Source: Burkholderia territorii (GTDB lineage: Bacteria; Pseudomonadota; Gammaproteobacteria; Burkholderiales; Burkholderiaceae). Taken from it: a stretch of DNA of 64,000 nucleotides. Under the pieces are notes generated by a model that did not search any database, had not been told where the DNA came from, and worked only from the letters and a program-made list of their open reading frames with translations. Position 1 is the stretch's first letter. Every line of letters starts with the position of its first letter. Positions 55,163-64,000 of the stretch are shown piece by piece. The stretch spans positions 248,001-312,000 of the forward strand of contig NZ_CADFEJ010000005.1 in the NCBI RefSeq assembly GCF_902833055.1, in the 5' to 3' direction. The position numbers and the translations under genes were made by a program.

Positions 55163-57043
55163 CTAAAAGGCGGCACCGTAGCGGACGAATCCTTCGCATT
55201 GCTCGGCGACATCCCGCACGGCCGCCTGCACGCACTGCGCGAAACGCCTCGCATGACCGCGCGCGACGCGCGCATCCGGGTTGCCGTCCGCGCTCGCGCG
55301 CATCGGCATCGACGCCGTCGAACGACGCCGCGCGAATCCGCCGAACTCGGCCACCGGCGACCACGCGGGACTGACCGGCAATGGCGGCGGCGCCAGCGTT
55401 TCGAATTCGTCGTCCGCATGCACGACCTTGCCGTCGACGACCGTCAGCACCGACGCCAGCGACTTGATCCGCGCCTCGTCGATCGTGAAATAGTCGTCCG
55501 TCAGCACCGCGAAATCCGCATACTGGCCCGGCACCAGCGCGCCCTTGCAATCGTCTTCGTTCGAGAACCACGCGCTGCCGACCGTATAGCGGCGCAGCGC
55601 CTCCATGCGGTCGAGCCGGTTGCGTTCGGGATACAGCGCCGTGCCGCCGACCGTGCGCCCGGACACCATCCAGTACAGCGACACGAACGGGTTGTAGCTC
55701 GCGATGCGTGTCGCGTCGGTGCCGGCGCCGACCGGCAGCCCGGCGTCGAGCATCGCGCGGATCGGCGGCGTGCGCGTGGCGGCCTGCGCGCCGTAGCGTG
55801 CGATGAAGTACTCGCCCTGAAACGCCATCCGGTGCTGGACCGTCACGCCGCCGCCGAGCGCGGCGATGCGCGCGATGTTCGCGTCCGAAATCGTCTCGCA
55901 GTGATCGAAGAACCAGCGCAGCCCGTCGAACGGAATCTCGCGGTTCACGGCTTCGAGCACGTCGAGGAAGCGGCCGATCGATTCGTCGTAGGTGGCGTGC
56001 AACCGGAACGGCCAGCGGTGCCGCACCAGCAGCCGGACCACCTCGGTCAGTTCGGTCTCGAGCGCGGCCGGCAGATCGGGGCGCGGTTCGAGGAAATTGC
56101 CGAAATCCGCGGCCGAATACACGAGCAGTTCGCCCGCGCCGTTCATCCGCAGGAACGCATCGCCGTCACCGGGCCTCGCCAGCGTCACCCAGCGCGCGTA
56201 GTCGTCGAGCTCCCGTCCCGCGTGCTGCACGAACAGGCTGTAGGCGATGCGCACCGTCATTTCGCCGCGTTGCGCAAGCGCGAGGACCGCGCCATAGTCG
56301 TCCGGATATGCCTGGAAGTCGCCGCCCGCGTCGATCGCGCTCGTCACGCCCAGACGGTTCAGCTCGCGCATGAAATGCCGCATCGAATTCATCTGGTCGT
56401 CGAGGCCGAGCTTCGGGGCCCGCTCGAGCGCCGCATGCAGGACGGACATGTCCGGACGCGCGATCAGCATGCCGGTCGGCCGGCTGAGGCGATCGCGCTG
56501 AATCTCGCCGCCGGGCGGATCGGACGTGTCGCGGCCGTAGCCGATCGCGCGCAACGCGGCCGCGTTCAGCAGCGCGCTGTCGCCCAGGTGCATGATGAAG
56601 ACCGGCGTGTCCGGCGCGATCGCGTTGAGTTCGGCCACTGTCGGCCCGCGCTTTTCCGCGAACTGGAATTCGGTCCAGCCGCCGACCACGCGCACCCAGT
56701 GCGGCGCCGGCGTGCGCAGCACCTGGCGACGCAGCATGCCGAGCGCGTCGGCCAGCGTCGGCACGCCGTCCCAGCGCAGCTCCAGATTGAAGTTCAGGCC
56801 GCCGCGTATCGCGTGCAGATGCGAATCGTTGAGCCCCGGAATCACGGTGCGGCCGTTCAGGTCGATGCGTTGCGTGCGCTCGCCCGCATGGCGCATCACG
56901 TCGTGCCCGCTGCCGGTCGCGAGGATCCGGCCGTCCTTCACGGCGAGCGCGGTCACGAACGACCGCCGTTCGTCCTGCGTCGCGATCTTGCCGTTGTATA
57001 CGATGAGGTCCGCCGCTTCGGCGGATGCCGTCGTCTCGAGCAC
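55163..57043 (-). CDS. YtcJ-like metal-dependent amidohydrolase, second copy
   Basis: 626 aa. Start is a GTG at 57043 with GGAGG ten bases upstream, giving VLETTASAEAADLIVYNGKIATQD. Metal ligands are in DSHLHAIRGGLNFNLELRWDGVPTLADAL; the rest runs parallel to the protein at 22737 (WVRVVGGWTEFQFAEKRGPTVAELNAIAPDTPVFIMHL; TDATRIASYNPFVSLYWMVSGRTVGG). The C-terminal tail has two Cys but not the Cys/His cluster of the first copy. It precedes the degenerate HD gene by 87 bases in the same direction. Confidence 0.87.
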   Translation of the reverse strand: MLETTASAEAADLIVYNGKIATQDERRSFVTALAVKDGRILATGSGHDVMRHAGERTQRIDLNGRTVIPGLNDSHLHAIRGGLNFNLELRWDGVPTLADALGMLRRQVLRTPAPHWVRVVGGWTEFQFAEKRGPTVAELNAIAPDTPVFIMHLGDSALLNAAALRAIGYGRDTSDPPGGEIQRDRLSRPTGMLIARPDMSVLHAALERAPKLGLDDQMNSMRHFMRELNRLGVTSAIDAGGDFQAYPDDYGAVLALAQRGEMTVRIAYSLFVQHAGRELDDYARWVTLARPGDGDAFLRMNGAGELLVYSAADFGNFLEPRPDLPAALETELTEVVRLLVRHRWPFRLHATYDESIGRFLDVLEAVNREIPFDGLRWFFDHCETISDANIARIAALGGGVTVQHRMAFQGEYFIARYGAQAATRTPPIRAMLDAGLPVGAGTDATRIASYNPFVSLYWMVSGRTVGGTALYPERNRLDRMEALRRYTVGSAWFSNEDDCKGALVPGQYADFAVLTDDYFTIDEARIKSLASVLTVVDGKVVHADDEFETLAPPPLPVSPAWSPVAEFGGFARRRSTASMPMRASADGNPDARVARGHARRFAQCVQAAVRDVAEQCEGFVRYGAAF

Positions 57044-57162
57044 CGTCAGGTCCCTCCGTTTGCGCCGAGAGCGGGTATGCGGCCGCGCGCGGCATGCATC
57101 CGGTTTGACGATCCACCGATCATCCCTTCCTCCTTGAACATTGAACGATCGCCCGCACGCCG

Positions 57163-60054
57163 TCACGCCGCCGACTGCATCGCATCCGCCGCCCCGTGGC
57201 GCACGCGCGCGAGGCCAGTCGAGGCGCTGCTCTCCTGGCGAACGAAGTTCTGCAGACGCGCGAGGCGCCGCACGTCGAACGCGCGCGATTGCGGGTCGAC
57301 CTGCCCGGACAGGTCGGCCACCAGCGACGCAGCCTGCGCGGTGCGCCCGCGCTCGATCAGGTGGTCGGCGAGATCCAGCGTGCCGCGCAGCGCCAACATC
57401 GCGGCGCCTTGCGCGTTCGCGGTATGGATCGCCGTCAGCAGGTGACGTTGCCCGTCCGCTTCGAACGCGGCCGCGCGCTCCGGGTCGGCGGCGCGGGCCT
57501 GTTCGAGCGTCGCCAGCCCCCTCGCGCGCAGCAGTTCGGGCACGAACAGATGCTCGCCGTGCGCGCGGCAGCGCGCGAGCGTCGCGTCGAGCGTCGTGCA
57601 TGCATCGGCCGCTCGGCCGGTGCGCGTCAGCCCTTCCGCGTATGCGACCGTCAGCGGCGCGAGCAGGCGCCGGAATCCGCTCGCCTCGATGCGCCGCAGC
57701 GCGGGCTCGAGCCGCGCGAGGCCGGCGCCCGGATGGCCTGCCTGCATGTCGAACCGCCCGGCGAGACATTCGGCATGGTTGCGCCAGATGTCGAACCCGT
57801 TCTCGTCGGCGCTCGCGCGCAGCGTCGCCAGATAATCGGCGATCACGTCGTGGTCGCCATAGCGCAGCGCGATCGGCACGGCAGCGGCGCCCAGCACGAC
57901 GCACAACGCCAGCGCCGAGCCGCTGCGGCGCGCGCGCTCGACGGCCTGCGCCGCCAGCCGCATCGCGTATTCCGGATCGCTCTGGATCCAGACGAGCCGC
58001 GTCAGCATCGTCCGGCCGAGCGTCGCGACGTCGACGCCCAGCGCCGCTTCCGCACACGGCGGTTCACCGGCGTCGGCCAGCTCGGCCGTCGCCGCCTCGA
58101 GCCGCTCGCGTGCCTGCGCATGCTCGCCGAAGTAGTGCAGCGAGGTCGCGACCATCGCGTTCGCCAGCAACCGTTGCGGCCGGTCGCCCCGCCGCTGCGC
58201 GGCCCGCTCGAAGCGCGTCGCGTAGCGCAGCGATTCGTGAATGTCGGAGCGCGTCAGCATGGTGTTCCACAGCCCGACCAGCGCGCGCGCGTCGAACGCC
58301 TCGTCGCCGATCCGGCCCGCGAGGCCGAGTGTCCTCTCCCACATCGCGGCGGCCGTATGCGTATCGCCGTCGATATGCAGCAGCGCGGCCGCATAGCCCG
58401 CACGCAGGCGCATTTCTCGTGCAGTATCGACGGCTTCCGATGCCCCGGCGTCGAGCGCATCGAGCGCGCGTCTCGCAGATATCGCGCATTCGCGCATGCG
58501 CGCCGGCTCGAGCAACGCACGCGTGAGCCCGTCGATTTCCGCAACCTGCGGCGCGGCCGCCGCGCGTTCGCGAGGCGGCGCCACGTCCGCGGCGGGACGC
58601 AGGCTCACGCCGTGCGCGCGCTGCGCCTGGGCGAGCACGCGCGCTTCGGCCTGTTCGCGTTCGTAACGCGCATGCCGTGCGGCAACCGCGTCGAATTCGC
58701 CTTCGTTGTGCAGTTTCTCGAGCGCGTACGCGCGAGTCGATTCGGTCAGCCGATAGCGCGCCTGCGCGCCGTTGAATTCGACGGCGACCAGCGACTTCGC
58801 AACCAGTTCGCCGAGCAGCGCAACCATCTCGGCGGCCGGCATGCCCGGATCCATCGCGACGTCGCGCGCGGCGTCGAACGTAAATGGACCGATGAAGCAC
58901 GCCATGCGGCGAAACAGCGATCGGGCGGCCGCATCCAGCAGCACATAGCTCCAGTCGAACGTGGCCCGCAACGTCTGATGGCGCGGCAAGGCCGATCGCA
59001 ACCCGCCGGTGAGCAGGTTCAGCCTGTCGTCGAGACGCGACGCGACGACCTCGAGCCCGAGCGTCGCGACGCGTGCGGCCGCGAGTTCGATGGCGAGCGG
59101 CAACCCGTCCAGACGCCGGCAGATCTCGCCGATCAGCCTGAGGCTGGCCGCATCGACCGCGTAATCCGGCGTGGCCGCGCGAATCCGCGCGAGAAACAGC
59201 TCGACGGCGGAATGACGCGCGATCTCGTCGACGGACGCGCTGTCGTCCGGCACCGCGAGCGGACTCACGCGAAACACGGCCTCGGCCGAAATATGCAGCG
59301 GCTCGCGGCTCGTCACGAGCACGCGCGGCGTCGCGCCGTGCGACGTCAGCGTTTCGACGAGGTCGGCCACCAGATCGACGACGTGCTCCGCGTTGTCGAG
59401 CACGAGCAGGCCGCGCGTCGCGGCGAATGCATCGCCGATGCGCTCGACGGTCGGCACGCCGTCCACGTCGAGGCCGAGTTCCGTCGCAATCGCGCGCAGC
59501 ACGTCGTCGCGCGTCGCCGCGCACGCCAGTTCGACGAACAGCACGCGCTGGCCCGAGCGAGCGCGCAGTTCGTGCGCGACGCGCTCGGCGAGGCTCGTCT
59601 TGCCGATGCCGCCCGCACCGACGAGCGTGACGACCGGCACCCGTTCGAGCATGTCGACGATCTGCCCGATCTCGGTCTGACGCCCGACGAGCGGCACCGG
59701 GTGGGACGCCACATCCGCGCCGCGCGCCGCGTCGGACGCGGGCGGCGGCACCGTGTGCGCGACCGGCGGATGCGCGATCAGCAGGTAACCTCGCCCCGGC
59801 ACGGTCTTGATCAGGTCGCGGTTCGGGCCGAGCGCCTTGCGCAGCGTCGCGACGTGCACCTGCAGCCGGTTCTCCTCGACGATCAGGCCCGGCCACACCG
59901 CGTCCATGATGTCGTCCTTCGACACGAGCGAGCCATTCGCGCGATGCAGTACTTCCAGTATGTCGAGCGCGCGTGCGCCGATGCGCAACGACGCGCCGTG
60001 ATGGCGAATGTCACGCTGCTCGAAATCCACCGACAAATTCCCGATCTGGATCAT
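57163..60054 (-). CDS. Winged-helix/STAND ATPase transcriptional regulator (long form)
   Basis: 963 aa from the ATG at 60054, which aligns with the paralogue at 30757 (MIQIGNL/MIRIGTL) and has GGAGG seven bases before it. Winged helix about 1-95 (ARALDILEVLHRANGSLVSKDDIMDAVWPGL, VPGRGYLL), P-loop LVGAGGIGKTSLAERVA, Walker B GLLVLDNAEHVVDLVADL, GLPLAIELAAARVATLG. Beyond about 500 come helical repeats of TPR type. It belongs to the large ATP-dependent activators (MalT/AfsR-like layout). It lies upstream of amidohydrolase and HD-like genes on the same strand and probably controls them. Confidence 0.9.
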   Translation of the reverse strand: MIQIGNLSVDFEQRDIRHHGASLRIGARALDILEVLHRANGSLVSKDDIMDAVWPGLIVEENRLQVHVATLRKALGPNRDLIKTVPGRGYLLIAHPPVAHTVPPPASDAARGADVASHPVPLVGRQTEIGQIVDMLERVPVVTLVGAGGIGKTSLAERVAHELRARSGQRVLFVELACAATRDDVLRAIATELGLDVDGVPTVERIGDAFAATRGLLVLDNAEHVVDLVADLVETLTSHGATPRVLVTSREPLHISAEAVFRVSPLAVPDDSASVDEIARHSAVELFLARIRAATPDYAVDAASLRLIGEICRRLDGLPLAIELAAARVATLGLEVVASRLDDRLNLLTGGLRSALPRHQTLRATFDWSYVLLDAAARSLFRRMACFIGPFTFDAARDVAMDPGMPAAEMVALLGELVAKSLVAVEFNGAQARYRLTESTRAYALEKLHNEGEFDAVAARHARYEREQAEARVLAQAQRAHGVSLRPAADVAPPRERAAAAPQVAEIDGLTRALLEPARMRECAISARRALDALDAGASEAVDTAREMRLRAGYAAALLHIDGDTHTAAAMWERTLGLAGRIGDEAFDARALVGLWNTMLTRSDIHESLRYATRFERAAQRRGDRPQRLLANAMVATSLHYFGEHAQARERLEAATAELADAGEPPCAEAALGVDVATLGRTMLTRLVWIQSDPEYAMRLAAQAVERARRSGSALALCVVLGAAAVPIALRYGDHDVIADYLATLRASADENGFDIWRNHAECLAGRFDMQAGHPGAGLARLEPALRRIEASGFRRLLAPLTVAYAEGLTRTGRAADACTTLDATLARCRAHGEHLFVPELLRARGLATLEQARAADPERAAAFEADGQRHLLTAIHTANAQGAAMLALRGTLDLADHLIERGRTAQAASLVADLSGQVDPQSRAFDVRRLARLQNFVRQESSASTGLARVRHGAADAMQSAA

Positions 60055-60471
60055 GGCCGCCTCCAGGTTCCCCACGATGACCGCCATGTGAACGCGCGGT
60101 TCACCGGGGCGGGAGCCCGCGCCGCGCCTGCGCGGCACGCGGGGCACGAAATGTCAAAAAGTGGGCCGAGTGTAAACACCGTATAAAGAAAAATCTTGAA
60201 TGAAAATGCACTGGCGGCCGGCGCCGCCGCACGCGGTGCACGCGCGGGCAGCGCAAACCCAAACGGGGCAGTATCATGTGGCCCTGGTGCCTGCGCGTGA
60301 CGGTCCCGCGCCGGCGATATCGTTCGGCAGCCGCGAAACGGATCGGCCGGGCCGATGCACTTTTCGTCAGCAAGCGGACATTTATTCAAGTTATCCTCGG
60401 CCTGTCGGGCGTGCGGTATCAACCGCACGCAACAATGCTCGCGCGCCGCACCCACCGAAGGACGCTCCATC
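60055..60471. other. Divergent region between STAND regulator and AraC regulator
   Basis: About 417 bases. An AT-rich patch at 60165-60215 holds the inverted repeat GTGT-AA-ACAC (60170-60179) next to TATAAA (60182-60187), a likely promoter area. No TTCAG repeat of the kind seen elsewhere is present. No gene recognised. Confidence 0.35.
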
Positions 60472-61380
60472 ATGTCGAATCCTCTCGTCGCGCCCGCCGC
60501 GGCGCCGCCGAAAGACACGCTCGGATGCATCGCGAGCCTGCTGTCCAAGGATATTGAAAGGTCGGCCGGCGGCCTGACGCTCCACCGCAAATGCATGCGC
60601 GACGAACAATTCGAGCGCATCGAAATGCCTGCGAGCGATCGCGGCTTCCTGATCGGCGTGTCGCTGAACGCCGGGCATCGGCGCACGATCTACGGTGGCG
60701 CCGGCAAATCCGAGCGACGCTTTCAGCGCAACTCCATCTACATTCGCGACTTTTCCCGGAATTTTCGCGCCGACCTGTACGGCAAGTTCGACTTCGTGCT
60801 GATCGAGCTGTCGCGCAGCTACCTCGACCACTTCGGCCGCGAGCACGACGGCGCCGAAATCGCCGGCCTGACCTGCGCGCCCGACGTGCAGGACCCGGTG
60901 CTCGGCCATCTCGCGCACGCGATCGCCGACAGCCTCGACGTGCCGGGCGCGCTGAACACGCTGTTCGTCGAGCAGATGGGCGTCGCGATCGGCACGCATC
61001 TCGCGTGCCGGTACGGCAGCGCGCATGCGCGCGACCTGGAGCGCAAGGGCGTGCTGTCGCCGGCCAAGACGGCGCTCGCCAAGGAACTGCTGATGGAGAA
61101 GGCGGACCTCGGCGTATCGATCGAGGAAGTCGCGAACGAATGCGATCTGTCGCGCGGCTATTTCATCCGCGCGTTCTCGCGCACCACCGGCCGCACGCCG
61201 CATCAATGGCTGCTGGAGCAGCGCGTGATGCGCGCCCGCGAGCTGATCGAGACGACCGACATGACGCTCGCGGAAATCGCGGCCGCATGCGGCTTCGCCG
61301 ACCAGAGCCATCTGAACCGCCTGTTCGCGCGCATCGTCGGCCATCCGCCCGGCGCATGGCGGCGCGGGATGTCGCGCTGA
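60472..61380 (+). CDS. AraC-family transcriptional regulator
   Basis: 302 aa. The C-terminal 100 residues are the double helix-turn-helix: VSIEEVANECDLSRGYFIRAFSRTTGRTPHQWLLEQRVMRARELIETTDMTLAEIAAACGFADQSHLNRLFARIVGHPPGAWR. The N-terminal part (RRTIYGGAGKSERRFQRNSIYIRDFSRNFRADLYGKFDFVLIELSR) is the sensor of a group of regulators without assigned ligand. The ATG at 60472 has AAGGA upstream. Divergent from the STAND regulator. Confidence 0.88.
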   Translation: MSNPLVAPAAAPPKDTLGCIASLLSKDIERSAGGLTLHRKCMRDEQFERIEMPASDRGFLIGVSLNAGHRRTIYGGAGKSERRFQRNSIYIRDFSRNFRADLYGKFDFVLIELSRSYLDHFGREHDGAEIAGLTCAPDVQDPVLGHLAHAIADSLDVPGALNTLFVEQMGVAIGTHLACRYGSAHARDLERKGVLSPAKTALAKELLMEKADLGVSIEEVANECDLSRGYFIRAFSRTTGRTPHQWLLEQRVMRARELIETTDMTLAEIAAACGFADQSHLNRLFARIVGHPPGAWRRGMSR

Positions 61381-61442
61381 CGCCGTCGCGCGTGGCGTCC
61401 GTTCATCGCGACGCGCCACCTCGTGGTTGACCGCCACCGGGT

Positions 61443-62084
61443 TCAGTCGACCGGGTGATGCGCGGCCAGCAACGCGTCGCGAAACACGGCGGCCGGCTGC
61501 GCGCCGCTGACGATCACCGATCCGATGCGCGTCGACGGCACCGACGCGACACCCGCGCGCACCGCACCGGCCTCGAGCGCGATCACCGCGTCGCGCCCTT
61601 CGTCGGACGCGAGGAACGCCCGCACCGCGTCGCCCGGCAGACCGGCGCCCGCCGCGATCTCCGCCAGCACGTTCGCATCGCCGATGTCGCGGCCGTCGCG
61701 GAAGTACGCGGCGAACAGCGCATCGACCAGCGCCGCCGCGCCGCCGCGCTGCTGCGCGAACCAGACGAGCCGGTGCGCGAGCCGGGTGTTCGGCGTGCGC
61801 GCGATCCGCGCATGATCGAACACGAGGCCGGCCGCACGGCCGGCCTCGGCCACTTGCGCGTCGAGTGCCTGCGAGCGCGCCCAGCTGCCGAACTTCGCGC
61901 TGCGGTAGGCGGTGCGGTCCATGCCCGAGGCCGGCATCGTCGGGTTCAGCTCGAACGGCACGAACCGGATCTGCACGTCGCCGGCCAGCCCGGCTTCGTC
62001 GATCGCCTCGACGACCCTGCGCTCGGCGATCCAGCACCAAGGGCAGATGAGATCGTGGGTGATCGTGACTTCGACGGAATTCAT
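61443..62084 (-). CDS. DsbA-family oxidoreductase (FrnE-like)
   Basis: 213 aa, no signal peptide. The active-site motif CPWC lies in VTITHDLICPWCWIAERRV (about residue 15). A helical insertion and the cis-Pro loop GVASVPSTRIG follow. FrnE-like proteins are cytoplasmic thiol oxidoreductases or polyketide-type isomerases linked to oxidative stress. The start at 62084 has CAGGAGA. Divergent from the LysR gene at 62189, which probably controls it. Confidence 0.9.
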   Translation of the reverse strand: MNSVEVTITHDLICPWCWIAERRVVEAIDEAGLAGDVQIRFVPFELNPTMPASGMDRTAYRSAKFGSWARSQALDAQVAEAGRAAGLVFDHARIARTPNTRLAHRLVWFAQQRGGAAALVDALFAAYFRDGRDIGDANVLAEIAAGAGLPGDAVRAFLASDEGRDAVIALEAGAVRAGVASVPSTRIGSVIVSGAQPAAVFRDALLAAHHPVD

Positions 62085-62188
62085 TGCGCTCTCCTGTTGA
62101 TTGCAGTTTCGAAGATAGCGCTTGCCGGCCGGCGATAGAATGCGAACGGCACGCAACGCATCGTTGCGGCACGCACAAAGGCAACGAC

Positions 62189-63094
62189 ATGGACAAATTC
62201 TCCGCGCTGCGCGCGTTCGTGGAAGTCGCGGAAGCCGGCGGCTTCTCGAGCGCGGGGCGGCGCCTCGATCTCGCGGCCTCGTCGGTGGTGCGCGCGGTGG
62301 ATGCGCTCGAGGCATCGCTCGGCGCCGTGCTGCTGAACCGCACGACGCGCCAGGTCACGCTGTCCGATGCCGGCTCCGTGTACTACGCGCGGGCAAAGCG
62401 GCTGCTGGAGGAGCTCGCGGAAGCCGACGCGCTCGTCTCAGATCGCGGCGACGAGCCGTCCGGGCCGCTGCGCGTGTCGGTGCCCGTCGCGTACGGCATG
62501 CGCCGCATCGCGCCGCACATCGGGGCCTTCCTCGCCCGCTATCCGAAGCTCGACCTCGACCTGCAGCTCACCGACGAACGCGTCGATCTCGTCGCCGGCC
62601 GGATCGACGTCGCGATCCGTCTCGGCGAGGCGGCGCCGTCCGCGGAGGTGGTCGCGCGGCAGCTCGGCACGTTCCATCGCTTCGTCGTCGCGAGCCACGA
62701 CTACCTCGCTGCGCACGGTGCGCCGGCTACGCCGGGCGAGCTGGTCGACCATCAGTGCCTGCGCTTTCACTTCGGCGGCGACCAGCAGGCGTGGTCGTTC
62801 GCCGATGCGCACGGCACGACCAGGGTGCTGGTCACCGGACGGCTGAAGTCGAACCACATTGAAGTATTGCGCGAAGCCGCGCTCGACGGCGCCGGCGTCG
62901 CGCTGCTGCCTGACTGGCTGGTCGACGGCGACGTCCAGGCGGGCCGCCTGCGCAGGCTGTTCGAAGCGTACGACGTCATGCCCGGCGCGGCGCGCTCGGT
63001 CGTCACCGCGCTGTACCTGCCGAACCAGCGCGGCTCGAAGCGCGTCACGGCATTCATCGACTTCGTCGGGACGCTCGCGGGCGCGCCGCACTGA
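62189..63094 (+). CDS. LysR-family regulator (CrgA-type)
   Basis: 301 aa. Helix-turn-helix ALRAFVEVAEAGGFSSAGRRLDLAASSVVRAVDALEASLGAVLLNRTTRQ; effector domain RVSVPVAYGMRRIAPHIGAFLARYPKLDLDLQLTDERVDLVAGRIDVAIRLG. A 104-base divergent gap to the DsbA-like gene suggests a regulator/target pair. The stop is 18 bases from the end of the convergent outer-membrane protein gene. Confidence 0.9.
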   Translation: MDKFSALRAFVEVAEAGGFSSAGRRLDLAASSVVRAVDALEASLGAVLLNRTTRQVTLSDAGSVYYARAKRLLEELAEADALVSDRGDEPSGPLRVSVPVAYGMRRIAPHIGAFLARYPKLDLDLQLTDERVDLVAGRIDVAIRLGEAAPSAEVVARQLGTFHRFVVASHDYLAAHGAPATPGELVDHQCLRFHFGGDQQAWSFADAHGTTRVLVTGRLKSNHIEVLREAALDGAGVALLPDWLVDGDVQAGRLRRLFEAYDVMPGAARSVVTALYLPNQRGSKRVTAFIDFVGTLAGAPH

Positions 63095-63112
63095 GCCGCG
63101 CGGCGCGCCGCG

Positions 63113-64000
63113 TCACCAGCCGAACTTCGCCTCGACGCCGACATAGTCGGCATTGCGCGCGCCCAGCGCGCGAATCGAATCGGCGAGCTGGAAATGCACG
63201 GCCTCGACCGCCAGCGCCGTGTTCGCATTGACGAGCCAGTCCACACGCGCCTGCGCGTACATGCCGGTCCACGCGCCGCCCTTGCCGGCCGTGCCGGGCA
63301 CGGCCTGCATCCCTTGTCCGTAGATCGCGTCGTTCGTCGTCGCGCGCCACTGGAAGCCGACCGCGGTCAGCACCGTCACGTTGCCGGCCGGCTTGAACGT
63401 CAGCGACGGCTTCACGTGAATCAGGTTGCTGTAGCCCGTGTAGCCGGCGAGCGTGAAGTAATAGCCGTTCGGGAACAGCGGGTTGAAGGTGCCCATGCGC
63501 CCGTCGCCGGGATGCTTGTCGCCCGACGCGCCGTCCACCTGGATGCCGATGCGCGGCGTGCCCGGCGTCTTCGCGAACGTATAGCCGCCCAACGCGCCGA
63601 ACGCCCATGCACCGATCGTGTCCTGGCCGATGTGTCCGGTCTGCAGCATCGCCTCGGCGTCCCAGTCGAAACCGGATGACTTGCCCGCGTAGCGCATGTC
63701 GAACACGTCGCGCCGCTCGGTGCCGGCCCCGGCCAGATAGCGCGCGTTGTCGCGCGTGTAGCGCGACCAGTAGCCCGACAGTTCGCCCGGCCCGACCGCG
63801 TTGTGCTCGATGCGCACGCCATCGAATCTGAGGTGCCGGTTCGACACGTCGTCGAACACCGCGTCGTTGCGATACTGCACCGGGCGCGTCACATAGCCGA
63901 TCAGCCGCCAGTTGCCGATTTCGTAATCGGCCCACAGCGCATCGAATGCCTGGCGCACGTTCGGGCCGTCGCGCACCGACACGAACCGCTGCAAGTCGAA
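63113..64000 (-). CDS. Alginate-export-family outer-membrane protein, C-terminal part, cut by window edge
   Basis: At least 295 residues; the frame is open to base 64000, so the N-terminus lies outside. Successive amphipathic beta strands of a barrel are visible (DYEIGNWRLIGYVTRPVQY, GPGELSGYWSRYTRD, GFDWDAEAMLQTGHI, GAWAFGALGGYTF) and it ends in the barrel terminator NADYVGVEAKFGW with a final aromatic. This matches the family of the AlgE-like alginate export proteins, which in Burkholderia occur as porins of unknown cargo. Confidence 0.8.
   Translation of the reverse strand, partial: FDLQRFVSVRDGPNVRQAFDALWADYEIGNWRLIGYVTRPVQYRNDAVFDDVSNRHLRFDGVRIEHNAVGPGELSGYWSRYTRDNARYLAGAGTERRDVFDMRYAGKSSGFDWDAEAMLQTGHIGQDTIGAWAFGALGGYTFAKTPGTPRIGIQVDGASGDKHPGDGRMGTFNPLFPNGYYFTLAGYTGYSNLIHVKPSLTFKPAGNVTVLTAVGFQWRATTNDAIYGQGMQAVPGTAGKGGAWTGMYAQARVDWLVNANTALAVEAVHFQLADSIRALGARNADYVGVEAKFGW

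Noticed and set aside
57196..60186. Very long open frame on the plus strand (996 codons) opposite the STAND regulator
   Set aside because: It is antisense to a well-supported gene, has Arg/Gln/His-rich composition without family motifs, and arises from the high GC content. The same holds for long antisense frames opposite the histidine kinase, the carboxylase and both amidohydrolases.
1..64000. CRISPR arrays, tRNA/rRNA genes, insertion sequences or prophage
   Set aside because: No regularly spaced repeats, cloverleaf-type sequences, transposase or phage proteins were recognised anywhere in the window.

Overview
This is a GC-rich (roughly two-thirds G+C), densely packed bacterial window of about 52 protein genes. 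Protein content and style point to Burkholderia, most likely a secondary chromosome: DUF3331, XapX pairs, a DHA2/EmrA/NodT efflux set and many LysR/AraC regulators. No rRNA, tRNA, insertion sequence, phage or CRISPR was seen. Both edges cut genes: an acyl-CoA ligase on the left and an alginate-export-type outer-membrane protein on the right.

Layout. 1-4.3 kb: acyl-CoA ligase, a divergent AraC regulator and a two-component system. 4.7-10.4 kb: a hut-type operon on the minus strand (polar amino-acid ABC transporter, a HutH-like ammonia-lyase without the MIO-forming Ala-Ser-Gly, and HutC), with a HutC operator in front. 10.8-21.7 kb: a guanidine assimilation locus. An ABC transporter, two carboxyguanidine-deiminase-type DUF1989 proteins, a urea/guanidine carboxylase and allophanate hydrolase lie on the minus strand; the binding protein is divergent. 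Each side starts with its own ykkC (guanidine-I) riboswitch. 21.9-33.7 kb: a LysR remnant, DoxX, a YtcJ-like amidohydrolase, two XapX proteins around a YcaC-type hydrolase, LysR, a cyclic-nucleotide-domain MscS channel, a winged-helix/STAND regulator, an HD protein, DUF3331 and an alpha/beta hydrolase.

33.9-39.8 kb: divergent drug efflux genes, then an NADPH-flavin oxidoreductase without the redox CxxC, opposite a UBP zinc finger. 39.9-54.3 kb: a catabolic island with a VOC protein, two FAD hydroxylases, a DUF485/SSS transporter, a Tat-exported amidohydrolase and a periplasmic molybdenum hydroxylase with tri-haem cytochrome c. A LysR regulator, an MFS exporter and an Old Yellow Enzyme follow. 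A 31-base perfect palindrome sits on its first promoter. 54.4-61.4 kb: a second copy of the HD protein / amidohydrolase / winged-helix-STAND set, with the HD dyad lost, plus an AraC regulator. 61.4-64 kb: DsbA-like protein, LysR and the outer-membrane protein.

The most unexpected signal is a promoter element of three TTCAG-like repeats spaced 10 and 10-11 bases apart. In two cases a -10-like hexamer lies exactly 21 bases downstream. It precedes the MscS channel, the HD protein, the alpha/beta hydrolase and the cytochrome/molybdenum-hydroxylase operon, always in the direction of the gene. The winged-helix/STAND regulator between two of these sites is the best candidate to bind it. This suggests a small regulon joining genes up to 18 kb apart.
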